Shown here one piece after another: positions 43,006 through 52,073 of a stretch of 64,000 nucleotides of DNA. Made by a program: the position numbers and the translations under genes. The stretch spans positions 434,001 to 498,000 of the forward strand of contig NZ_OCNE01000001.1 of assembly GCF_900230195.1 (NCBI RefSeq), in the 5' to 3' direction. Under the pieces are notes generated by a model. The model saw nothing but the letters and a program-made list of their open reading frames with translations. It did not search any database and was not told the origin of the DNA. The DNA is from Streptomyces zhaozhouensis (GTDB taxonomy: Bacteria; Actinomycetota; Actinomycetes; Streptomycetales; Streptomycetaceae). Positions within the stretch are counted from its first letter, which is position 1. Every line of letters begins with the position of its first letter.

Positions 43006-43968
43006 TCAGCCGGCGCGCCGCGCACGCAGCACCTCCGCGACCCGGCGGTCGACGGCGACGGGGAACGAGGGCGCGGTGGTGCCGTCCCCGGTCGCCCAGA
43101 GCACGTTCTGCAGCACCCGCGCCAGGGTCCAGGCCACCGCACGCGCCCGCTCCAGCCCCAGCGCCTCCGTCATCAGGTCGAAGCGCCGCAGCACCGCCCG
43201 CGCGACGTCACCGCCGTCGACCACCTCGTCCCAACGGTTGCGCAGCGCGGGCAGCAGCTCGAACGCCGGGTCGCCGGCGAGCGGCTTCGGGTCGATCGCC
43301 AGCCACTCCGCCCGCCGGTCGCCGTCGGGAAGCGGCGCCAGCACGTTGTCGTAGTGCAGGTCCCAGTGGAGCAGCCGGTCACCGGCGCCGTCCGGCAACA
43401 CCTCGGCGAGCGCTCCGGCGCAACCGTCCAGCAACCCGCGCAGCGCCGGATCGCCCACCCGCTCGCGGGCGGTGGCGGCACGGCGGAGCAGGTCGGCGGC
43501 GATCGCGTCCAGGCGCCGCAGGCCGGGCGGGGCCGGCACCCGGGACAGCTGGGCGAGGCGTGCGCTCAGCAGCCGCAGCGCCTCCCACGCGTCCGGCAGG
43601 GCCCCCAACGAGCGTGCGGCGTCCAGCCGTTCCAGCAGCATCGTCCCCGACGCCGGGTCGTGCTCCAGCAGCCGCACCGCGCCCTCGCCGTCCCAGGCGC
43701 GGAGCGCCGCCGGCTCGCGGCGCGTCTCCTCGTCGACGGGCTGGAGCTTGAGCACGGCGGGTGTGCCGTCCGCCCGCCGCACGGGCACCACCAGCGCGAC
43801 GGCCCCGCTGGCCACCGCACCCTCCGGCGTCAGCGCCCACCGCTCCGACCACCGCTCCACCGACGCCGGCAGCCCGGCCACCCACGCCCGCCCGGCCTCC
43901 CCCGAGTACCCGACGTGCGCGTCGAGCAACGACGCGGGGACCTCGACGAGGGGGCGGGATCGGGACAC
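43006..43968 (-). CDS. APH(6)/hydroxyurea-phosphotransferase family kinase
   Basis: 320 residues, aminoglycoside/choline-kinase-like fold. Brenner motif HWDLHYDNVLA (catalytic Asp, Asn) and IDPKPLAGDPAFELLP with the metal-binding Asp are characteristic of the APH(6)_hur branch, which includes streptomycin 6-kinase. VVPVRRADGTPAVLKLQPV supplies the ATP-binding Lys. Real substrate could be an aminoglycoside, another drug, or a cell metabolite. GTG 43968 starts the conserved region. Convergent with Wzy-like gene. Confidence 0.85.
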   Translation of the reverse strand: MSRSRPLVEVPASLLDAHVGYSGEAGRAWVAGLPASVERWSERWALTPEGAVASGAVALVVPVRRADGTPAVLKLQPVDEETRREPAALRAWDGEGAVRLLEHDPASGTMLLERLDAARSLGALPDAWEALRLLSARLAQLSRVPAPPGLRRLDAIAADLLRRAATARERVGDPALRGLLDGCAGALAEVLPDGAGDRLLHWDLHYDNVLAPLPDGDRRAEWLAIDPKPLAGDPAFELLPALRNRWDEVVDGGDVARAVLRRFDLMTEALGLERARAVAWTLARVLQNVLWATGDGTTAPSFPVAVDRRVAEVLRARRAG

Positions 43969-44161
43969 GGGACGAGCGAACCACGGCGCCGGGCCGCGGT
44001 CCACCCGGAGGGGCCGGCGAAAGGGCTTCGGCCGCGCCCGGCGGCGGCCGGCGCTCCGCGCGGCGGCGTTCCCCCGCGCCGGGCGGCTCGTTCCCCGGTC
44101 GGGGGTCCCTCCGACTTCGGTAGGTGCCCCCGCTCCCCGCGCGCGGGCTAGCTTTGCCCCC

Positions 44162-45358
44162 ATGAACGACCCGATCGATCGGCTGAACGACCCGGTCGAG
44201 GAGACCCGTTGGCCAGGACCGGTCACCGTGGTGGGCGGCGTGGTGCTGTGCGTGGGCGGGCTGACCGCGGCCTCGGTGTGGGGGCAGGCACACGCCGGTC
44301 TGCTGTGGCTGGATCTGCCCGTGGCGGTGGTGGCCGTGGCGACGGCGGTGGCACAGCTGCGGTGGCCGGTGGCCGGCGCGTTGGCGGCGACGGCCCTGAC
44401 GCTGCTGTCGCCGGTGGCCACGCCTGCCGCCTCGCAGGGCGCGTTGCAGGTGGCGCAGTGCCGGCGGCTGCCGCTGGCGACGGGCGTGGCGGCCGCCGGC
44501 TTCGCGGCCCACCTGGGGCAGGCGGTGTGGCGGCCCAACTCCGGTATCTCGCTGGGCTGGTGGCTGCTGCTGGTCGGCGTCGCCTACGGGGCGCTCGTCG
44601 GCTGGGGTCAGTGGGCGCGGTCGCGTCGGGCGCTGCTGCTGTCGCTGCGGGAGCGGGCGTTGCGGGCGGAGGCCGAGCAGGGCCGGCGGGTCGCCGAGGC
44701 CAGGCTGGCCGAACGCCGGCGGCTGGCGCGGGAGATGCACGACGTGCTGGCGCACCGGCTGACGCTGGTCGCGACGTTCGCCGGCGCGCTTGAGTACCGG
44801 CCGGACTCCTCGCCGGAACGGCTGGCCCAGGCGGCGGGGGTGGTGCGGAGCGGGGTGCACCAGGCGCTGGAGGAACTGCGGCAGGTGATCGGGCTGTTGC
44901 GGGACGAGGAGGAGGAAGGGGACGAGGGGGCGGGCGCCGGCGCGACACGGCCGGGCCTCGGCGCCCTGCCGGTGCTGGTCGGCGAGGCGGGTCAGGTGGG
45001 GCAGCGGGTGCGGCTGCGGGAGGAGACGTCCGGGGGCGCGCCTCCGGCGGGGGCGGCGCGCGCGGCGTACCGGGTGGCTCAGGAGGGACTGACCAACGCG
45101 CGCAAGCACGCCCCCGGTCGGCCGGTGGAGCTGCGCGTGGCGGGGCGGCCGGGGGAGCGGCTGGTGGTGGAGGTGAGCAACCCGCTGCCGCCGCCCGCCG
45201 GCGCGGGGGACGCGGAGGTCCCCGGCTGGGCGGGCACCGGGGCCGGGGCCGGCCTGGTGGGGCTGGGGGAACGGGTGCGGCTTGCCGGAGGGGAGCTGGA
45301 GCACACGGCGTCGGACGGGGAGTTCCGGCTGCGGGCGTCGCTACCATGGCCCGCGTGA
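44162..45358 (+). CDS. two-component sensor histidine kinase (NarL-type partner)
   Basis: 398 residues. Four or five N-terminal hydrophobic helices (about 20-170) and a coiled-coil (RSRRALLLSLRERALRAEAEQ) lead to HisKA_3 dimerisation with phosphoacceptor His in RRLAREMHDVLAHRLTLV. The ATPase domain has the N box (EGLTNARKHAPG) and a G box in GAGAGLVGLGERV. Small extracellular part suggests the signal is sensed in or near the membrane. ATG 44162 is preceded by TAGCTT seven bases upstream, so the mRNA may be leaderless. It overlaps the regulator gene. Confidence 0.92.
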   Translation: MNDPIDRLNDPVEETRWPGPVTVVGGVVLCVGGLTAASVWGQAHAGLLWLDLPVAVVAVATAVAQLRWPVAGALAATALTLLSPVATPAASQGALQVAQCRRLPLATGVAAAGFAAHLGQAVWRPNSGISLGWWLLLVGVAYGALVGWGQWARSRRALLLSLRERALRAEAEQGRRVAEARLAERRRLAREMHDVLAHRLTLVATFAGALEYRPDSSPERLAQAAGVVRSGVHQALEELRQVIGLLRDEEEEGDEGAGAGATRPGLGALPVLVGEAGQVGQRVRLREETSGGAPPAGAARAAYRVAQEGLTNARKHAPGRPVELRVAGRPGERLVVEVSNPLPPPAGAGDAEVPGWAGTGAGAGLVGLGERVRLAGGELEHTASDGEFRLRASLPWPA

Positions 45359-45999
45359 TCCGGGTGCTGCTGGTGGACGACGACGCCATGGTGCGCACCG
45401 CGCTCTCGATGATGCTGGACGGCGCGGCCGGGATCTCCGTGGTCGGCGAGGCGGCCGACGGGCGCGAGGCGCTGGGCGCGGTGGACGCGCACGCGCCGGA
45501 CGTGGTGCTGATGGACGTGCGGATGCCCCGGGTGGACGGGATCGCGGCGACCCGCCGGCTGCGGGCACTGGTCAGGCCGCCCGAGGTGATCGTGTTGACC
45601 ACCTTCGACACGGACGAGAACATCGTGCGCGCGCTGCGCGCGGGGGCCAGCGGCTTCCTGTTGAAGGACACCGCGCCGGCGCGGATCGTGGAGGCGGTGA
45701 CGAGGGTGGCCGCCGGGGACCCGATCCTCTCGCCTGGCGTCACCCGGCGGCTGATGGAACGCACGGCCTCCCAGGCGGGCGCGCACGAACGGGCGGCCGC
45801 CGCGTTGGCCGCGCTCACGCCCCGGGAGCACGAGGTGGCGCTGGCGGTGGCGCGCGGCCGTGCGAACGCGGACATCGCGCGGGAGCTGGCGATGGGGCTG
45901 ACCACGGTGAAGGCGCATGTCTCCAGCGTGCTGGCCAAGTTGGGACTGGAGAACCGGACCCAGGTGGCACTGCTGGTCCACGACGCGGGACTGGCCTGA
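45346..45999 (+). CDS. NarL/LuxR-type response regulator
   Basis: 217 residues. Receiver domain with acidic pair DDD (LLVDDDAMVR), phosphoacceptor Asp in DVVLMDVRMPRVDG, and Lys in FLLKDTAP. C-terminal LuxR helix-turn-helix LTPREHEVALAVARGRANADIA with recognition helix in TTVKAHVSSVLAKLG. It is the partner of the kinase just upstream; the genes overlap. Start could be ATG 45346 or GTG 45355, the latter overlapping the kinase stop as GTGA. Target genes are unknown. Confidence 0.93.
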   Translation: MARVIRVLLVDDDAMVRTALSMMLDGAAGISVVGEAADGREALGAVDAHAPDVVLMDVRMPRVDGIAATRRLRALVRPPEVIVLTTFDTDENIVRALRAGASGFLLKDTAPARIVEAVTRVAAGDPILSPGVTRRLMERTASQAGAHERAAAALAALTPREHEVALAVARGRANADIARELAMGLTTVKAHVSSVLAKLGLENRTQVALLVHDAGLA

Positions 46000-46047
46000 C
46001 GGGCGCGCCCGCACCGGTGGGCACTGGTAGGCACCGGTGGGTACTGG

Positions 46048-46401
46048 TCAACGGAAGGTGTGGACCAGCACGATCCCACCGACCAGATGGGCGTTGAACT
46101 CGTCCAGCTCCTCGGCCGGCACCCAGAGTTCCAGAATGGTCCGCCCACCGGCGCGGCGCACCGGGTAGCGGGCGAGAAACGCCGAGTCCACCTCGAAGCG
46201 GGTGACGAAGCCGGCGCCGTCGTGCTTGACGTTCCAGTCGCGGGCGATCCGGATCGCGTAGTCCTCGTTGAGCACCGGGTAGAAGATCGGCTGCTCCGGC
46301 AGCCGGGGCGGCCAGGCACGCCACCCGGCGGCGCGCACCAGCTCCAACTCCGCGGGCCCGGTGGGCCGCCAGAGCGTCGTGGTCCGCGCCTCGCCGTTCA
46401 T
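46048..46401 (-). CDS. small conserved protein (ADP-ribosylation/crystallin J1 annotation type)
   Basis: 117 residues. TTTLWRPTGPAELELV, GWRAWPPRLPEQPIFYPVLNE and RFEVDSAFLARYP are near-invariant in a small actinobacterial family usually labelled ADP-ribosylation/crystallin J1, though the sequence is far too short to be an ADP-ribosylglycohydrolase. No catalytic motif seen; soluble. ATG 46401 begins the conserved part; the longer frame upstream is Arg-rich non-conserved sequence. Confidence 0.75.
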   Translation of the reverse strand: MNGEARTTTLWRPTGPAELELVRAAGWRAWPPRLPEQPIFYPVLNEDYAIRIARDWNVKHDGAGFVTRFEVDSAFLARYPVRRAGGRTILELWVPAEELDEFNAHLVGGIVLVHTFR

Positions 46402-46514
46402 GACCGCCCCTCCCCGTCCGGAGACGGCCGCTCCGCCCCGGCCGTCCACCCGACGGTAACGGCGGACGGCCGCCGAAGGCGAACCCGTTCCGCCCCGGCG
46501 GGCGGTCGGTCGCG

Positions 46515-47093
46515 TCAGGGCGACTCCCGCTCGGAGGCCCAGGCACCGTGTGCCCGCAGCTGCGGAAGCGCGACTGCCGAAGCGCCGGCGGTGTACGCGA
46601 GCCAGAGCAGGTCGAGATGGGCGAACCACGGCTCGGTGCCGCTGTCCACCCAGATCCGCAACTCCTCCCCTTCAGGGGCCGCGGTGAGGTCCCACCACGC
46701 CCAGCCACGCATCCCGAACTCCGGTTCGAAACGGGAGAGCCAGTCCTCCCACTCCCAGGGCCCGTCCGTCCCCGGGTGCGCCAGATATCGCTCCAGGCCG
46801 GCACGGGCGAACGCGGGAGCGTCGAGGCCGACACCCGCGTCTCCGCCGGCCGAAACCGTCAGGAACCAGGAGGGAACCGACCCTGTCGGCAATTCCTCGG
46901 CATCGAAGTCAATCGCCGCCGCGAGCGTCAACGTCGGGGCCAGAACCTCGCGCATCCGCTGTGCGTAGACAGCGGCGGGCACCGCCGGCCGCACGTCGAA
47001 GCAGGCCAACTCCGGTGGCCCCTCGGACCTCTCCGGTCTCCGTGCCAGCCGCTTCCCCTCAACCACCAGCGCCGCCCGACTCCCCTCGTCCAT
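46515..47093 (-). CDS. conserved hypothetical protein, soluble
   Basis: 192 residues, no signal peptide or membrane segment. Trp-rich central part (GPWEWEDWLSRFEPEFGMRGWAWWD) and a C-terminal LDLLWLAYTAGASAV segment. I do not recognise the family. It is 113 bases upstream of the J1-like gene on the same strand, and could be co-transcribed. The ATG is the first in frame and the N terminus looks natural (DEGSRAALVVEGKRLARRP). Confidence 0.6.
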   Translation of the reverse strand: MDEGSRAALVVEGKRLARRPERSEGPPELACFDVRPAVPAAVYAQRMREVLAPTLTLAAAIDFDAEELPTGSVPSWFLTVSAGGDAGVGLDAPAFARAGLERYLAHPGTDGPWEWEDWLSRFEPEFGMRGWAWWDLTAAPEGEELRIWVDSGTEPWFAHLDLLWLAYTAGASAVALPQLRAHGAWASERESP

Positions 47094-47172
47094 CCCTCTC
47101 CGTTTCCCCGCCCCGGCGGCGGTCGGTCGGGGCGCGGGGGCGCGCCGCGGTGCGTCGTGGGGCGCGGACCGC

Positions 47173-48447
47173 TCAGGGGCGGACCACCGTGCGGAGTTCC
47201 AGGGCCGCGCGGAGCCAGGAGGCCAGGGCCTTGGCCGCGGAGCCGAGCGCGAGGCCCCAGGCGGCGCCGAGGATGCCGCCGGTGGCGTAGCCGACGCAGA
47301 GGGCGACCACGGAGAGCGCGGAGAAGACCAGCTGGATGGGGAGGGTGGCGCGCGGGGTCAGCACGCGGAGCAGCAGCAGGCCGCAGGTGCCGAGAGCCAT
47401 GAACGCGTACTGGCCGCCGGTCGCGGTGAGGATCTCGGCGGCCGAGTCCCAGGTGTCGCCGAGGAGTTCGCGGCCCATGGTGTCGGGCAGCACGGTCAGC
47501 ACCGCCGCCCACACCACGGCCGTCGCGGCGAGCGCGCCGCCCACGCCGAGCGCGGCGCGGGCCTGGGAGTGCGGGCCGGGGCGGCGGTTGAGGAGCGGGG
47601 GGCCGAAGGCGGTGGCGGAGTTGAAGAGGACGTTGAGCGGCCCGAAGAGGGTGCCCGCGCCGCGCAACGCGCCGACGACCAGCGGGTTGGCCAGCAGGCC
47701 GAGGGCGATGACGGCCAGTTGGGAGGCCGCGTTCCCGACGCCGAACTCGACGACGAAGCGCCGCCCGAGGTGGCGGTGGCCCAGCAGGCGGGCCGGGCGT
47801 ATGCCGCGCACGTCGCGGGTGCGCCAGGCGAGCAGCCCGCCGGCGAGCAGCAGCGCGGGGGCGGCCGACAGGCCCCAGGCCAGGACGAGTTGGCCGGGAC
47901 CCGTGCCGTGTGGCTGGGCCGCGAGCACGGGCACGACGACGGCCAGCCGCAACGTGTCCGCCGCGAGGGCCAGTTGGGGTATGCCCAGCAGTGAGCAGGC
48001 GTAACGCAGGATGTCCTGGGTGAGGACGATCGGCAGCACCAGGCCGAGCGAGGCGAGCCCCGCCGCGGTGCCGCCCGGCAGGGCGAACGTGGCCAGGGCG
48101 AGGACCGCGCCGGCGGCGGCGGAGCCGGCGAGGGTGAAGGTCGCCGCGTCCCAGCAGTGGCGGTTGAGCGTGAAGTCGGCGCCCTTCCGCAGGACGAGGG
48201 GCTGGCCGACGTAGGCGCCGGCCGCGCCGAGGAGCAGCGTGAACACCGCGTAGACGACGGCGAAGGAGGCGAAGTCGTCGGCCGTGGACTGGCGGGCGGC
48301 GACGATCACCACGGCGATGTTGGTGAGGGCGGCCATGCCCTGGTCGGCGACGGCCGCCAGGGAGGAGGAGGTCAGGGAGGTGCGGGGAGTCGGGGGCGTC
48401 GGGGGCTCGGCGGGAGTCGCCGGGCGGGCGCCGTTGTCTTTGCTCAC
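47173..48447 (-). CDS. Wzx-like polysaccharide flippase
   Basis: 424 residues with about twelve hydrophobic helices. The first (SSLAAVADQGMAALTNIAVVIVAARQSTADDFASF, partly quoted) has the typical start of the MATE/MVF/polysaccharide transporter superfamily. It would flip lipid-linked repeat units across the membrane for Wzy polymerisation. A low-complexity Pro/Thr N terminus precedes helix 1. It lies downstream of the Wzz-like gene, separated by a 219-base gap with 20-bp repeats. Confidence 0.82.
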   Translation of the reverse strand: MSKDNGARPATPAEPPTPPTPRTSLTSSSLAAVADQGMAALTNIAVVIVAARQSTADDFASFAVVYAVFTLLLGAAGAYVGQPLVLRKGADFTLNRHCWDAATFTLAGSAAAGAVLALATFALPGGTAAGLASLGLVLPIVLTQDILRYACSLLGIPQLALAADTLRLAVVVPVLAAQPHGTGPGQLVLAWGLSAAPALLLAGGLLAWRTRDVRGIRPARLLGHRHLGRRFVVEFGVGNAASQLAVIALGLLANPLVVGALRGAGTLFGPLNVLFNSATAFGPPLLNRRPGPHSQARAALGVGGALAATAVVWAAVLTVLPDTMGRELLGDTWDSAAEILTATGGQYAFMALGTCGLLLLRVLTPRATLPIQLVFSALSVVALCVGYATGGILGAAWGLALGSAAKALASWLRAALELRTVVRP

Positions 48448-48482
48448 TGCGTGGTTTCTCTGCTCACTGCGGGGGTCAGTGG

Positions 48483-48576
48483 GGACGGACGGGGTGCTTC
48501 GGAGACGGACGGGTTGCCGCGAAGACGGGCGGGCCGCTTCGGGGACGGACGGGGTGCTTCGGGAACGGACGGGAAC
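48483..48576 (+). repeat. 20-bp tandem repeat, about 4.7 copies
   Basis: GGACGGACGGGGTGCTTCGG at 48483-48502 and again 48543-48562, with two variant 20-base copies between (48503-48522, 48523-48542) and a partial fifth (48563-48576). It lies between the wzz-like stop and the wzx-like start, both on the minus strand, so it is in the intergenic part of the transcript. Confidence 0.8.
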
Positions 48577-48666
48577 CGGGGCGGGCCCGGGTCGGCGCGC
48601 GCCGGGGTGGGTTCCGGCGCGCGGGCAGTGGCGCGCGCCGGCGGGTGGGGCGGCCGGCGCGCGGGG

Positions 48667-50403
48667 TCAGATGCGGTGGTGGGGGTCGCCGTCCTCCCAC
48701 TCGGCGGGGTCGAGGACGCGCAGGCCCATGGTCTCGGAGTTGCCCTCGCCGCGCTCGGGCCCCGGGCGGCCACGCGCGTCCCGGGGGCGTTCCTGGCGGG
48801 GCGCCGGGGCGGCCGGGGCGTCGGGGGGCGGCACGGTCCGGCCGCGCGCGCGCTCCGAGCCGTTGCCCCAGGAGTGGAGGACCGCGCCGAGCAGCGATCC
48901 GCCGGCGCCGACGACCAGTTCGCGGACCCGCGCGAGATCCTCGCGGCGCACCTCGGCCGGGTCGCAGACGACCAGCACGCCGTCGACGCGGTCGGTCAGG
49001 GCGATGGCGTCGGCGTAGGAGAGGACGGGCGGCGCCAGCACCACCACGACGGAGCCCCGCTCGTCGGCGTGGCCGATGAGTTCGGTGGCGGCCGGGGAGG
49101 TCAGGGCGCGCGGCACGTTGCGCACCCGGCGACCGGGGACCAGGTCGAAGATGCCGGACTCCCCCGCGTCTATCGGCACCCGCATCCCGGCGGGCCAGCC
49201 GCCCCCGTCGGCGCGCGCCGGGGCGTGCGCCCAGCCGGGGCGCACGCCGTCGGCGTGGCGCAGCTGGTCGGTGAGGGTCGGGGTGCGCAGGTCGGCCTCG
49301 ACCAGCAGGGCGTTCATGCCCATCTCGGCGAAGGCGGCGGTCACGTTGACGGCGGCGGCCAGCGGGGTGTCGATGCCGCCGCGCGGCGCGACCACCAGCA
49401 GCCGGCGGCGCTGGGCGAACGCCTCGTCGTAGGCGAGGCGGAACGCGATCGAGCGGTACTCCTCGGCCAGCCGGCCCTCGGCCAGCAGCTGGTCCGGATC
49501 GCGCCCGGCGCGCGGCAGCACGCCGAGCACCGGCGCGCGCAGCGCGCGGGTGACGTCGCCCGCGGAGCGGACGGTGGGGTCGAAGACCAGCCGCACCCAG
49601 GCGGCGAGCAGGCCGAGGCCGATGCCGACCACGTAGCCGAGTCCGAGCAGCAGCGGCAGCCCGGGGCCGGCGGGCGAGGAGGGCGGGGCGGCCTCGGTGA
49701 TGACCCGGCCGCCGGTGGTGTCCAGCGCGCGCAACGCGCTGATGTCGGAGTTGAGTTCGGCGATCTGGCCGACGACCTGGGAGAGGTCGGCCACCGCCAG
49801 GTCGTAGGGGGAGGTGCCCTCGACCAGGGTGTCCACCTCGGCCTGGAGCTGGTCGCGGCGCTCCAGCAGCGGCTCGCGCTGGCCTTCGAGGGAGGCGACG
49901 TTCTGGGTGATGGTCTCGTCGGCGTCGGCCTGCCGGTTGGCGAGGTAGGCGGTGACGAAGGCGCCGGCGCGCTGGGCGGCGACCTCCGGGTCGGAGGCGC
50001 TGTAGGCGAAGCGCAGCACCTGCGTGTTGGGCGGGTTGGTGACCGTCAGGCCCCGCTTGAGGCGGCCGACGCTCTCGGAGGTGCCGAGGGTCTGGGCGGC
50101 GCGCTCGGCGACGATGTCGCTGACGGCGGTGCGGCGTTCGGAGCCCATGGCGACCCGGTCCATCGGGGCGGGGTCGGCGAACGGGTCGGCCGTCGGGGTG
50201 CGGAGGCTGACCTCGCCGGTGGCGACGTAGCTCTCGTTGGCGGTGAGGCCCAGCCAGGCGCCGCCGGCCAGGCCGAGCAGGATGCCGCAGATGATCAGGG
50301 CGCGGTAGCGCAGCAGTTGGCGGAACTGGTCGCGCAGCAGGTCGGGCTCGTCCCACGGCTGGTGCGGGGCGGCTGCGCGCTCGGCGCCGGCGACCGCGCT
50401 CAC
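48667..50403 (-). CDS. Wzz chain-length protein fused to degenerate BY-kinase domain
   Basis: 578 residues. Wzz/FepE N-terminal domain with membrane helices near 35-55 and 260-285 and a coiled, helical extracytoplasmic section. The C-terminal half aligns with bacterial tyrosine kinases/ParA-like ATPases (LLVEADLRTPTLTDQLRH is Walker A-prime; VLAPPVLSYADAIALTD is the Walker B region). The P loop near 338-348 reads APRGGIDTPLAAA, without the GK[ST], and Walker B lacks its Asp. No C-terminal tyrosine cluster exists. It probably sets EPS length without kinase activity. GTG 50403 overlaps the GT4 stop (GTGA). Confidence 0.82.
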   Translation of the reverse strand: MSAVAGAERAAAPHQPWDEPDLLRDQFRQLLRYRALIICGILLGLAGGAWLGLTANESYVATGEVSLRTPTADPFADPAPMDRVAMGSERRTAVSDIVAERAAQTLGTSESVGRLKRGLTVTNPPNTQVLRFAYSASDPEVAAQRAGAFVTAYLANRQADADETITQNVASLEGQREPLLERRDQLQAEVDTLVEGTSPYDLAVADLSQVVGQIAELNSDISALRALDTTGGRVITEAAPPSSPAGPGLPLLLGLGYVVGIGLGLLAAWVRLVFDPTVRSAGDVTRALRAPVLGVLPRAGRDPDQLLAEGRLAEEYRSIAFRLAYDEAFAQRRRLLVVAPRGGIDTPLAAAVNVTAAFAEMGMNALLVEADLRTPTLTDQLRHADGVRPGWAHAPARADGGGWPAGMRVPIDAGESGIFDLVPGRRVRNVPRALTSPAATELIGHADERGSVVVVLAPPVLSYADAIALTDRVDGVLVVCDPAEVRREDLARVRELVVGAGGSLLGAVLHSWGNGSERARGRTVPPPDAPAAPAPRQERPRDARGRPGPERGEGNSETMGLRVLDPAEWEDGDPHHRI

Positions 50404-51692
50404 GCGGGCGCCCCGGGGAGCGCGGGGCGCACGGCGCGCACGCGCGCCGGCGCGTGCGCGGTCAGGACCTCGTCGAGCAGCGCGGAGAACCGGGCGAGGC
50501 CGGCGGCGCGGGTGAGGTGCCCGGCGGCGTAGGCGGCGCCCGCGGCGCCGAGGGCGGCGGCGCCGGCCGGGTCGGCCGCCAGCTCGCGGGCGGCCGCGGC
50601 CAGGGCGTCCGGGTCCTCGGGCGGCACCAGCCGGCCGCCGCCGGAGCGGCGCAGCTCGGCGGCCGTGCCTCCCTCCCCCGCGACGGAGGCGAGCACCGGG
50701 CGGCCGGCCACGAAGTAGGAGGTCAGCTTGGAGGGCACGCTCATGTCCAGCACGCTGGCCCGCTGGGTGACCAGCAGCGCGTCGGCGGCGGCCAGGACGT
50801 CGGTGAACTCGGCCCGGGGCGCCGGCGGCAGCAGCTCGACGTTGGGCAGCCCCTCGGCGGCGGCGGCCAGGCGGGCGCGGCAGGAGCCGTCGCCCATGAG
50901 CACCACGTGCAGCTCGGGCGCCCGCCTGGCGGTCTCGACCAGCACGTCGAGCCCCTGTTTGGCGCCCATGTTGCCGGAGTGGAGCAGCACGGTGCGGTCC
51001 TCCGGCCAGCCCAGGCGCGCGCGGACGGCCGCGCGCGGGCGCGTGGGGGGCGCGACATGGGACCAGTTGGGGACGAGCCGGATCCGGTCGGTGGGCACGC
51101 CGAGGGCGCGAACGCCTTCGGCGAACGACTCGTGGATGACGCCGACCAGGGTGGCCCGCGCCAGCATCCGCCGCTCGATCCCGGCGGCCAGCGCGGCGAC
51201 CCGCCCGCCGCCGGCGATGCCGCTCTGCGCGGCGGCGGCGCCCATCAGGTCCTGCACGACGGGCACGAAGGGGGCCCGGTGACGGGCGGCGATCCGGGCG
51301 GCGAGCAGCCCGCCGGCGAGGCTCGGCACCTGGGCGAGGACGGCGTCCGGCCTGGCCATCCGGGGCGGGGCGAGCAGCCCGTGGCCGAGGATGGTGCCCT
51401 CGTAGGCGGCGCGGCGTAACGCGCTCTGCCGGCCGGGGACATAGTGCCGGCGGCGGTGCACCAGGACGCCTTCCCGTTCGTCGACCAGCCGCCAGCGCCC
51501 CCGGTAGCCGGGGTCGACGCGCCAGGCCGGGTAGTGCGGCAGGCCGGCGAGGACATGGACCTCGGCGTCGCGTGCGGTCGCCCAGTGCTCGGCGAGCTGG
51601 GTGGCGTAGGGGCCGATCCCGGCCTGCTCGGGCGCGTAGTTGGTGGACACCAGCAGCAGACGTTCGCCGCCGGGGGTCTGCGGGTCGCTCAC
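50400..51692 (-). CDS. family 4 glycosyltransferase (WbuB-like)
   Basis: 430 residues, GT-B. N-terminal LLLVSTNYAPEQAGIGPYATQLAEHW is the WbuB/ PssM type start (glycine-rich loop), and C-terminal ADALLVTQRASVLDMSVPSKLTSYF followed by GRPVLASV is the donor site with the conserved VPSK segment. It likely transfers a deoxyhexosamine or fucose-like sugar to the lipid-linked repeat. GTG 51692 has AGGAGCGTC in front; the in-frame extension upstream is rejected. First gene of the minus-strand EPS run (GT4, Wzz-like, Wzx-like). Confidence 0.88.
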   Translation of the reverse strand: MSDPQTPGGERLLLVSTNYAPEQAGIGPYATQLAEHWATARDAEVHVLAGLPHYPAWRVDPGYRGRWRLVDEREGVLVHRRRHYVPGRQSALRRAAYEGTILGHGLLAPPRMARPDAVLAQVPSLAGGLLAARIAARHRAPFVPVVQDLMGAAAAQSGIAGGGRVAALAAGIERRMLARATLVGVIHESFAEGVRALGVPTDRIRLVPNWSHVAPPTRPRAAVRARLGWPEDRTVLLHSGNMGAKQGLDVLVETARRAPELHVVLMGDGSCRARLAAAAEGLPNVELLPPAPRAEFTDVLAAADALLVTQRASVLDMSVPSKLTSYFVAGRPVLASVAGEGGTAAELRRSGGGRLVPPEDPDALAAAARELAADPAGAAALGAAGAAYAAGHLTRAAGLARFSALLDEVLTAHAPARVRAVRPALPGAPA

Positions 51693-52073
51693 GACGCTCC
51701 TCTTCTCCACCGCCGGGGCCCTGGCCTCCGTGGCGGCATCCGTGACAGCGGGGGACCTCCCTGGCAGCGGTGGCGCACAGCTTATCGGCGCGCGACCGGT
51801 ACGGCACGACCGCGCGTCAGCATCCCATGCCGGGCGGGGGCGGAGGACGCTGTGACGGACTTCGGCCGGAGAACGGCGGTGTGGCGGCGGCGAGTTCGCG
51901 GTCCCGACAGCGTGGCGGGCGTCGCATTCCGGCCAATCCCCGCCCCGCGCCGGCCGGTTGGGCGTTACCCCTCCGGCGGCGGCCGGCCCCGGGTTAGGCT
52001 CCGATCGACGCGGCGGGGTGTCCCGGTGCGGGGTGCGCGGGGCGGGGACCGGCCAGTGGGGGGTTCGGACGTC
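51693..52073. other. 381-base divergent promoter region of GT4 and cytidylyltransferase
   Basis: No gene seen. Candidate -10 boxes are TAAGCT on the minus strand (51784-51779) for the GT4 gene and TAGGCT on the plus strand (51995-52000) for the cytidylyltransferase. -35 boxes are weak. No clear operator. Confidence 0.45.

Noticed and set aside
46048..46401. ADP-ribosylglycohydrolase activity for the J1-type protein
   Set aside because: At 117 residues it lacks the metal-binding motifs and size of that enzyme class; the family label is historical.
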